Shown here: positions 1 through 6,500 of the stretch, piece by piece
How positions within the stretch are numbered: position 1 is the first letter of the stretch
Layout of the letters: each line of letters begins with the position of its first letter
Source of the DNA: Acidobacteriota bacterium
GTDB lineage: Bacteria > Acidobacteriota > UBA4820 > DSQY01
DNA: 6,807 nucleotides
Direction: 5' to 3'
NCBI GenBank assembly: GCA_021814355.1
Contig: JAKAIJ010000141.1
Coordinates: 1 to 6,807, forward strand
Position numbers and translations under genes: made by a program
Notes under the pieces: model-generated
Told to the model about the DNA's origin: nothing
Database searches by the model: none
What the model saw: the letters and a program-made list of their open reading frames with translations, nothing else

Positions 1-1
1 G

Positions 2-2530
2 GTCGTGGAGAGCCTCGCGCTCTTCTGCGGCCTCGCCCTCGACCCCGGATCGCTCACCCCCGACGGCCGCGTCCTCGAGGGGTACCACGCCCTGGCGCGG
101 GCCGCCGTGGACCACCTGGCGCCGCGCATCCCGGGCGGAGGGCTCGACTACGTCGAGCTGGAGCTGGGGGCCGGCCGGGCCCTCTCGGACGGCGCGCTTC
201 CGGGCCTCCCCAGCGAGAGCCTCATCTTCTTCCACGAGCACCTGCGCCATATCCTGGTGGACGAGTCCCAGGACATGAACCGCGCCCAGCTCGAGCTGCT
301 GGGCCGGCTCACCGAGGGATGGGAGGCCGGGGAGCCCCGCAACCCCCGCACCGTCTTCGTCGTGGGCGATCCCAAGCAGTCCATCTACCGGTTCCGCGGC
401 GCCGAGGTGGCGCTCTTCGACGGGCTGGAGGCCGAAGGGATCGCCCGCGACGGCGAGGAGCCCTTTTCCTTGGGGACCCCCATGGAGCTGACCGCCAACT
501 TCCGCTCCGCGCCGGGGCTCGTGCGGTTCACCAACGCCCTCTTCCGGCGCGTCTTCGGCCGACCGCCGCGCCCCAACCAGGAGGACGCTGTGGCGTGCGG
601 CGACGGGGAGCCCGCGGTGAAGGAGGGTTCTTGCGCGCCCGAGGTGCGCCTGGCGCTCTTCACCCCCGCGGAAACCGGAAGGAAGAAAGCCGGCGGAGAG
701 AAAAGGGGCGTGGAAGCCGCGTCTTCCACCGCGCCTCCGAATGAGACCGTCCCTTCCGATCCGCGTCCCCCCGAAGAGCGGGAGGCTGGCTGGGTCGCCG
801 CCGAGGTGGCCCGCCTTCACCGCGAGAAGCCGACGGCCACCGTGGGCATCCTCCTCCCGCGGCGGACCAGGCTGGACGCCTATGTGGCGGCGCTGCGGGC
901 GCGCGGCGTGCCGGTGCGCATGGTGGAGGGCGAGGACCTCGGGGCCAAACCTGAGGTCCTCCACCTGCACAACCTCTTCAAGGCCCTGGCGCGCCCCTAC
1001 GACGACGCGGCCTGGGCGGGGCTCCTGCGGGCGCCCTGGAGCCGTGTTCCCGAGGCCGTCCTCTTCACCCTCGCCTCGGAGGGCGGCGCGGCGCGGGCCT
1101 GGTCCGAGCGAGTCCTGAGCGCCACCGGGCCGGAGGTGCGCCGCGTCTGCGAGGCGCTCGCGCCCGCCCTTGCCGACTTCGGCCGGGAGCCCTACGCGGC
1201 GACGCTGCTGCGGGCGTGGGAGGCGCTGGAGGGGCCCGCCGTGGTGGCGGCGCGCTACGGCACCGCGGGGATGGGCAACGCGATGGAGTACCTGGACCTG
1301 CTTGGGGAACACGGCGGACTTCCCGCGGAGGAGGCGCTCGCCCGGATGGAGGAGCGGCTCGAGCAGGCCTACACTCCGCCGGACCCCGCCGCCGCGGCGA
1401 GCCCCGTCCAGTTGATGACGATCCACAAGGCCAAGGGGCTGGAGTTCGACCACGTCTTCGCGGTCTACCTCGGCTACGCGCCCCTGCGGGGCCGGGGCCG
1501 GAAGGCCACCCCCTTCCTGATGCTCGACCTCGCCGTCTCCGGGGGCGGGCGCGTGGCCTGCGCCGCCGCGGAGCGGGACCTGCGCCGCGAGGGCGAGAGC
1601 CTGCCGTACCTCCTGCTCGCCGACGCGGCGAAGCGGCGCGAGCTCGCGGAGGTGAAGCGGCTCTTCTACGTGGCCGCGACCCGCGCCCGGCACAGCCTCA
1701 CCCTCACCGGCTGCGGGAAGAAGGAGGATCCGCGGGGTCCGACGGCCCCGAGGGGCTGTCCCCTGGACCTGCTCCTGCAGGCGGCGAGGCCGGATGGGGC
1801 GCCGGCCACCGGATTCGAGGGGATGGTCGTACTGGAAAACCCCGCGGCCGGGGAAGGCGGGGCGCCGCGGCCTCCTGCGGAGGACCTCTCCGCGCTCCCG
1901 GTTCGCCGCCTCGGCGCCTTCCCCCTGCCCTACGTCACGAGGAGCCCCTCCGAGAAGCTGGACCCGGAGAAGGACCAGTCCCTCTACGGCGGCGAAGACG
2001 AGCGGACCGACGAATGGGACTCCGGCGCTGCGGCGGTGGGGAAAGTGGTCCACAGGCTCCTCGAGGCCCTCGCCGGCGGGCGCGCCCTGCCGGCGGCGGC
2101 GGCGGTGGCCGCGGCCCTCAAGGCCGAAGGGGTGGACGGGGCGCGGGCGGAACGGGAGGCCCCCTTGCTGCTCGCCGAGGCGCGCGCCACCTGGGACGAG
2201 CCAGCCTTCGCGGCGCTGCGGGACGGCGCCGCCCTTTATCCCGAGTGGTCCCTCGAACACCACCACCGCGACGGGCGCCACGTGGTGACGACGGGGCGGC
2301 TCGACCTGGTCCTCGTGAAACCCTCCGAGGTGGTGGTCGTGGACTATAAGACCGGGCGGCGGCGCGACAAGCCCCCCGCCCGGTTCCGAGAGGAGATGCG
2401 GGAATACTACGGCCCCCAGCTCCGGCGCTACGAGGCCATCCTCTCCGCGCTGCCCGAGCTCGCGGGCAAGAGCGTGCGTTCCTGCCTCATCCTCACCGAC
2501 CTGCCCGACGGGCGCGTCGTGGAGTCCTGA
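2..2530 (+). CDS. AddA/RecB-type UvrD-family helicase-nuclease, 5'-truncated
   Basis: ATP-dependent 3'-5' helicase with a C-terminal nuclease; this class processes double-strand DNA ends for recombinational repair. The open frame enters from the left edge, so the true start and the Walker A motif are outside the window. The GTG at base 5 is only the first start-like codon and is residue 1 in this numbering. Visible helicase motifs: motif II DESQD (86-90), motif III VGDPKQSIYRFRGA (120-133), motif IV LTANFRS (162-168), motif V TIHKAKGLEF (472-481) and motif VI LFYVAATRAR (553-562). The RecB-family nuclease follows: VHRLLE with His683, GRLD with Asp767, VDYKTG with Asp780 and Lys782, and QLRRY (805-809). 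All key nuclease residues are present, so the nuclease should be active. A hydrophilic, probably disordered linker lies at about 220-262. Lack of a cysteine cluster around the nuclease fits AddA or RecB rather than AddB. AddA versus RecB cannot be settled without the N-terminus; a partner (AddB or RecC) would be expected upstream. The TGA stop is at 2528-2530. Confidence 0.93.
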   Translation, partial: VVESLALFCGLALDPGSLTPDGRVLEGYHALARAAVDHLAPRIPGGGLDYVELELGAGRALSDGALPGLPSESLIFFHEHLRHILVDESQDMNRAQLELLGRLTEGWEAGEPRNPRTVFVVGDPKQSIYRFRGAEVALFDGLEAEGIARDGEEPFSLGTPMELTANFRSAPGLVRFTNALFRRVFGRPPRPNQEDAVACGDGEPAVKEGSCAPEVRLALFTPAETGRKKAGGEKRGVEAASSTAPPNETVPSDPRPPEEREAGWVAAEVARLHREKPTATVGILLPRRTRLDAYVAALRARGVPVRMVEGEDLGAKPEVLHLHNLFKALARPYDDAAWAGLLRAPWSRVPEAVLFTLASEGGAARAWSERVLSATGPEVRRVCEALAPALADFGREPYAATLLRAWEALEGPAVVAARYGTAGMGNAMEYLDLLGEHGGLPAEEALARMEERLEQAYTPPDPAAAASPVQLMTIHKAKGLEFDHVFAVYLGYAPLRGRGRKATPFLMLDLAVSGGGRVACAAAERDLRREGESLPYLLLADAAKRRELAEVKRLFYVAATRARHSLTLTGCGKKEDPRGPTAPRGCPLDLLLQAARPDGAPATGFEGMVVLENPAAGEGGAPRPPAEDLSALPVRRLGAFPLPYVTRSPSEKLDPEKDQSLYGGEDERTDEWDSGAAAVGKVVHRLLEALAGGRALPAAAAVAAALKAEGVDGARAEREAPLLLAEARATWDEPAFAALRDGAALYPEWSLEHHHRDGRHVVTTGRLDLVLVKPSEVVVVDYKTGRRRDKPPARFREEMREYYGPQLRRYEAILSALPELAGKSVRSCLILTDLPDGRVVES

Positions 2531-2543
2531 CCCCCGGCGGGGC

Positions 2544-3254
2544 TTACTCTGCCGCGGCGCCGACGCGCGGAGGCGACGGGGGCCCGGTGGGGGGCGCGCC
2601 GGCCGAGGCGAGGGTCAGCACCGGCGCGACGTGTCGGTAGAAGAGCTTCCGGACCCTGGCAGCGTAGGACTCGCCCTCCGGGTTGTAGCCCGCCGCGGCG
2701 ATCCGCGAGATCCAGGCGTCCGCGGCCTCCTCCGGGAGGAGGCCCGCCGCAAGGTCGAGCCGGTACAGGGCGGCGGCGCCGTGGTAGCGCGGCCTGCGCG
2801 CGAGCCGCTCCGCCACGAACAACACGCAGGCTCGGCGGCTCTCGAAGGCCTGGTACCGGTCGTTGGGGTCCGAGGTCGGCTGGCCGGGAAGGACGTAAAC
2901 GCGGGGCGGCTCGCCGGGGTGGTGCTTGTAGCCGAAGATGTTGTTGGCGAAGAGGGCGGTCCGCGTCCAGCCGAAGCCCGACTCGTAGGAGGAGAGCGCC
3001 ACGAGGCCGCGGGCGGGGACGCCGTAGAGGTCCTCCGCCTCCCGGGCGTAGACCGAGACCTCCCTCACGAAGGCGGCGCGCTCCTCGGCCGTAGGGTGTC
3101 CCGGGAGGGGATCGTAGCAACTCCATCCCTTTCCGGCGGAGGGGCACGGCGCCTGGATCTGCACCAGCACCAGCGCGAGCAGGGCGGGGGCAAGGCGCCG
3201 CAGGACGACGACGCTTCCTCCCATGGTCGGCGGGGCCGCCGGCTTCTCGCGCAT
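2544..3254 (-). CDS. Exported glucosaminidase-domain (GH73-type) peptidoglycan hydrolase
   Basis: A 236-residue protein predicted to cleave the N-acetylglucosaminyl linkage in peptidoglycan glycan strands outside the cytoplasm. The N-terminus has basic residues (Arg19-Arg20) followed by a hydrophobic core at about 21-34, a Sec signal or N-terminal anchor. The cleavage site is unclear, and Cys37 is not in a proper lipobox. The glucosaminidase core shows SSYESGFGWTRTALFANNIFGYK-type conservation at 88-110: Glu91 is the likely catalytic acid and NNIFGYK is at 104-110. YQAFES (134-139) and AAGYNPEGESYAARV (187-201) match the family's later conserved blocks. The C-terminus is a short Ala/Pro-rich tail with no SH3, LysM or SPOR domain, so this is a single-domain enzyme. 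The ATG at 3254 is chosen because an AGAGGA ribosome site lies five bases upstream; the in-frame ATG at 3224 has none and would shorten the signal peptide. The TAA stop is at 2544-2546. The frame stays open far upstream on this strand, but that extension is antisense to the TPR-CHAT gene. Confidence 0.87.
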   Translation of the reverse strand: MREKPAAPPTMGGSVVVLRRLAPALLALVLVQIQAPCPSAGKGWSCYDPLPGHPTAEERAAFVREVSVYAREAEDLYGVPARGLVALSSYESGFGWTRTALFANNIFGYKHHPGEPPRVYVLPGQPTSDPNDRYQAFESRRACVLFVAERLARRPRYHGAAALYRLDLAAGLLPEEAADAWISRIAAAGYNPEGESYAARVRKLFYRHVAPVLTLASAGAPPTGPPSPPRVGAAAE

Positions 3255-3259
3255 GAACG

Positions 3260-3265
3260 TCCTCT
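3260..3265 (-). promoter_or_regulatory. Ribosome binding site of the glucosaminidase gene
   Basis: Read on the minus strand this is AGAGGA (within GAGAGGA), five bases before the ATG at 3254. It decides the start, because no comparable purine run precedes the next in-frame ATG at 3224. Confidence 0.65.
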
Positions 3266-3273
3266 CGATGAAA

Positions 3274-3296
3274 ACGGCCCCGGTCGAGGGGGCCGT
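3274..3296 (-). terminator. Terminator-like hairpin in the glucosaminidase leader (possible attenuator)
   Basis: On the minus strand, ACGGCCCC, a seven-base loop and GGGGCCGT form a perfect eight-base-pair, almost all G+C stem, followed directly by a short T run (TTTT counting the last stem base). It lies between the proposed promoter (3311-3339) and the ATG at 3254, so it would form near the 5' end of the mRNA. It could be an attenuator, a 5' stabilising hairpin, or a block to transcription arriving from the right. The T tract is short for an efficient intrinsic terminator. The ribosome site is outside the stem. Structure is seen; function is inferred. Confidence 0.4.
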
Positions 3297-3310
3297 GGTC
3301 CGTACCGCGC

Positions 3311-3339
3311 TGTATACCCGCGCCGCGCCGCGATGGCAA
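3311..3339 (-). promoter_or_regulatory. Sigma70-like promoter for the glucosaminidase gene
   Basis: On the minus strand, TTGCCA (3339-3334, five of six to TTGACA) is followed by exactly 17 bases and then TATACA (3316-3311, four of six to TATAAT). An A5 tract lies just upstream of the -35 box and could act as an UP-like element. Transcription would start near 3304, giving a leader of about 50 bases that contains the 3274-3296 hairpin. In DNA this GC-rich such a match at the optimal spacing is notable. Confidence 0.55.
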
Positions 3340-3418
3340 GCGTTTTTGCGCGACGATCTTCCCGTGGGGCACTTGGCGCACCCGCTCCGGTTGTGGTGAT
3401 CCGCCGCCGCGGTCCCAT

Positions 3419-3480
3419 CCCTAGCAGGCTGTCGAAAAACCCCCGTAGGCCCATGAGAGTTTCTCAGCCGCCTGCCAGGG
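3419..3480. repeat. 62-base imperfect inverted repeat (REP/MITE-like stem-loop)
   Basis: The 22-base arms 3419-3440 and 3459-3480 are inverted complements at 17 positions plus one G-U wobble, around an 18-base centre. The outer part is strongest: CCCTAGCAGGC (3419-3429) pairs with GCCTGCCAGGG (3470-3480) at 10 of 11 positions. The inner arms end in GAAAAAC and GTTTCTC. A nested small hairpin, TGAGA-GTT-TCTCA, lies at 3454-3466. The arm GCAGGCTGTCGAAAAAC resembles, from memory, intergenic repeat and IS-end sequences in other GC-rich genomes; this is not verified. It lies between the divergent promoters and ends at the -35 region of the rightward one, so it may be a mobile-repeat remnant or a regulatory site. 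No transposase accompanies it. Confidence 0.5.
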
Positions 3481-3510
3481 TCGAAGCGTCGTCTCTCATT
3501 CTGGTATGCT
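3481..3510 (+). promoter_or_regulatory. Candidate extended -10 promoter for the TPR-CHAT gene
   Basis: TATGCT (3505-3510) preceded by TG at 3502-3503 forms an extended -10 element (TGnTATGCT). A weak -35, TCGAAG at 3481-3486, matches TTGACA at three of six positions with an 18-base spacer. The start would fall near 3517, giving a leader of about 20 bases, just enough for the ribosome site at 3526-3532. The -35 touches the right arm of the 3419-3480 inverted repeat. A second inverted pair, ATGAGAG (3453-3459) and CTCTCAT (3493-3499), also reaches into the spacer. Confidence 0.4.
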
Positions 3511-3525
3511 GTTTTTGAGCGTTTT

Positions 3526-3532
3526 GGAGGAG
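3526..3532 (+). promoter_or_regulatory. Ribosome binding site of the TPR-CHAT gene
   Basis: GGAGGAG is a strong Shine-Dalgarno match four bases before the ATG at 3537. It fixes this ATG as the start rather than the in-frame ATG at codon 5. Confidence 0.75.
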
Positions 3533-3536
3533 TGCC

Positions 3537-6500
3537 ATGATCCGGCGGATGGGTGCGGTCGTCACCGCGCTTCTTGTACTGCCGCTCGCCGCTTCGGCAG
3601 GACGCCGCGGGGTCGTGGTCCGCTCCGTCGGCGCCGTCTCCGCGCCCGGCCTCGCAGGGCTGGCGGCGGGAGACACGCTCGCGGGATGGCGGAACGCCGG
3701 CCCAAGGCGGGAGGCCGGAGGCCGGTTCGGCGACCCCTTTGACTGGGCCGTCTTCGTCCGGGACGTGGCTCCGCGGGGCGAGGTCGTTCTCGTGGGGAGA
3801 CGGGGAGGAGCCCGGCGGACCTGGACCGTGGGACGGGGCGAGTGGGATGTGGAGGTGCGGGCCACGCTGCCGCCGGAGGCCCTCGCCGCCTTCGAGGCCG
3901 GGGCCGGCTACTGGGGCGAGGAGCGATTTCCGGAGGCCGCCTCCGTCTGGGAGGCCGCGGCGCAGCGCGCCCGGGACCGGCGCCGGATCGTGGAGGCGGC
4001 TTGGTTCCTCCAGAGGGCGGCCGCCGCGCGCGGCAGGACGGGAGAGGTCTCCCGCGAGGAGGCCGATTTTCTCGCCGCGATCCGGGAGCTGGACGACGCG
4101 GGCCGGCAGGAGGCGCGGGCCCTGGTTCAACTGGCCTGGGCCTCCTCGCTGTGGCGGCGCTCCGACCTTCCCGCGGCGCGCAGGACCTTCGACGAAGCCA
4201 TCGCCCTCGTGCGGCAGGCGCGCGGCGAGGGGCTCTGGCTCGCCTCGGCCCTGCTCGACGAAGGGGCGCTCCTGGACGAGATGGGCGAAAACGACGCCGC
4301 GGCCGCGCGCTACGCGCAGGCCGAGGCTCTCTGCACGCGCCTGGCGCCCGGCGGGCTCCTGGAGGCCCGGCTCCAGACCTCGATGGCGCGCCTGGCGTGG
4401 CGGCGCGGCGACATCGCGGGCCAGGAGGCGCACCTCGCCCGGGCCATGGCGGACTACGAAGCGGCCGCCCCGAGCGGCGCGGGCATGGCGGACGCCCTCG
4501 TCACCTATGGGCTCTGCCGATACGACCGCGGCGACCTGGACGCCGCCGACTTGGCCTTCGGCCGCGCCGCCGCCCTGGGAAAAAATCTCGGCGCGGGCTA
4601 CAACGCGGGGCCGGCCCTGGCGGACCAGGGCATGGTCCGCATGGACAAGGGCGACCTGGACGCCGCCGAGGCGCTCTACCGCGACGCCATCGCCGTCGAG
4701 GAGTCGCGCGCCAAGGGAAGCATGGCGACGGCGATCGTGCTCAACCTCCTGGGCATCTCCCAGTGGTTCCGTGGAGACCTGGCGGGGGCCGAGGCGACGT
4801 TCCGCGCCTCGCTGGCCATCAAGGAGCGCCTCGTCCCGCGGGACGTGGAGACGGCCAAGGGGATCATGAACCTCGGCGCCTTGATGAAAGACCGGGGCGA
4901 CCTGGGCGCGGCCGAGGAGCTCTACCGTAGGGCGGTGGAGCGCTTCCGGGCCACGGCGCCGGGCAGCACGATCCTCGCCGGGGCCGAGTACAACCTGGGC
5001 ATCCTGCTTTCCGACGAGGGGCGGGCGGAGGAGGCCGGCGGCTTCCTCCGCGGGGCCCTCGCGGTCATGCAGGCCCAAGCCCCGGACCACCTCGACACCT
5101 CCGAGATGCTCGCGGGCCTCGCCGCGGTGGAGCGCGAACGGGGGAACCTCGCGGAGGCTCGGGAAATGGGACACAGGGCGTTCGCCATCGCCGAGGGAAA
5201 GGCGGAGGGGGGGCCGGCGGCGGTGGAGGCGCTCCTCTTCCTGGGGTCCCTCTCGGCGGGGACGGGGGAGCCCGCCGAAGCCGAAGGGTTCCTGCGCAAG
5301 GCGTTGGGGATCGTGGAGGCCGCCACGCCGGACGGCCTCCTGGCGGCTTCGGTTCACACCCAGCTCGGCGCGCTCCACCGCGGCCGCAGGGAGTACGCGG
5401 AGGCCGAGCGCGAGCTCGGCCGGTCGCTCGAGATCCTGCGCGCCCGCGCGCCCGGTTCGGAGCGCCTGGTGGAGGCCCTCTACGAGATGGGCCTCACCTT
5501 GCGCGCGGAGGGGCGCCGCGAAGAGGCCATCGCCCGGCTGCGCGAGGCGGTCGCCGCGGTGGAGGCGCTGCGCGGGCGCGTGGGGGGGGCGCAGGACCGC
5601 CGGGCCGGTTTCGCGGCGCAGTACCGGCACGTCTTCCAGGCGTTGATGGAGCTTCTGGTGGAGGCGGGGCGCGCCGAGGAGGCCTACGGCGTCCTGGAGC
5701 GGTCTCGCGCCAAGGCCCTGCTCGCGATGTTGGCGGAGCGCGACCTGGCCTTCGAGGCCGACCTCCCGCCCGAGCTGGACCGGGAGCGGCGCACCGCGGA
5801 GGAGGCCCTCGCCGCCGCCCAGGCGGCCCTCGACTCCGAGGGCGGCTCCGACAAGGCCCGGGCGCGCCTGCTAGAGGCCCGGCGCCGGCGTGAGGCCGTG
5901 GCCGAAAAGGTGCGCGCGGCGAATCCAGGCCTGGCGGAACTCCAGTATCCGCGCCCCCTGGACCTGGCGGGAGCCCGCGCCGTCCTCCCGCCGGGAACGC
6001 TCCTTCTGGCCTACGCCGTGGGCGAGGAACGGAGCCTGCTCTTCGCCGTGGGCCCGGGCCCCTCCGACTTCTCGGTCTACCCCCTGCCTGCCGGCGCAGC
6101 GGCCCTCGGCCGCGAGGTCCGGCGCTTCGACGAGATCGTGCGCGGCCGCGGAGCCGTGGAGTCCGAAGCAAAGCGGCTTGGCGCCCGGCTCCTGTCGCCC
6201 GCCGCGCGGGAGTTCGCCCGCGCCCGGCGTCTGCTGATCTGCCCTGACGGGGCCCTCCACTACCTGCCCTTCGCCGCGCTCCAGGCCCCCGGGAGCCGGG
6301 CGGGTCGGTACCGCCCCCTGGTGGAGGCGCTCCCCATCCACCAGACCCTCTCCGCCACGCTCTACGCGCGGTTGGGACGGGCGCGCGCCGTCCGGGAGGG
6401 GGAGCCGGCTGTGGGCTTCGGCGACCCGGCCTACCCGGCGGCCGCCGACGCCGCGGGGCTCTCCGGCCTTCCGCCCGCGGTGCGCGGCCTGCTGGAGCGC

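Noticed and set aside
1216..2349. A 377-codon plus-strand open frame inside the helicase gene
   Set aside because: It is Arg/Gly/Ala-rich with no recognisable domain and overlaps the conserved motif V, motif VI and nuclease coding of the helicase in another frame.
2531..2543. A bidirectional terminator between the convergent genes
   Set aside because: CCCC-CGGC-GGGG gives only a four-base-pair stem and no T run follows on either strand.
3255..3536. A tRNA, riboswitch or small protein gene in the intergenic region
   Set aside because: No cloverleaf, no recognisable riboswitch core and no short frame with a ribosome site and protein-like composition were found; promoters, hairpins and the inverted repeat account for the visible structure.
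3842..4930. A plus-strand open frame overlapping the TPR region, and another at 3553-4869
   Set aside because: Both are Arg/Gly/Pro or Ser-rich frame shadows of the TPR-CHAT gene, whose own frame carries a signal peptide, regular TPRs and CHAT motifs and has a strong ribosome site.
2544..5630. A single 1028-residue minus-strand open frame
   Set aside because: Only its last 236 codons look like a protein (signal peptide and glucosaminidase domain with a ribosome site at 3260-3265). The rest is antisense to the TPR-CHAT gene and is low-complexity Arg/Gly/Pro-rich sequence, as expected for GC-rich shadow frames.
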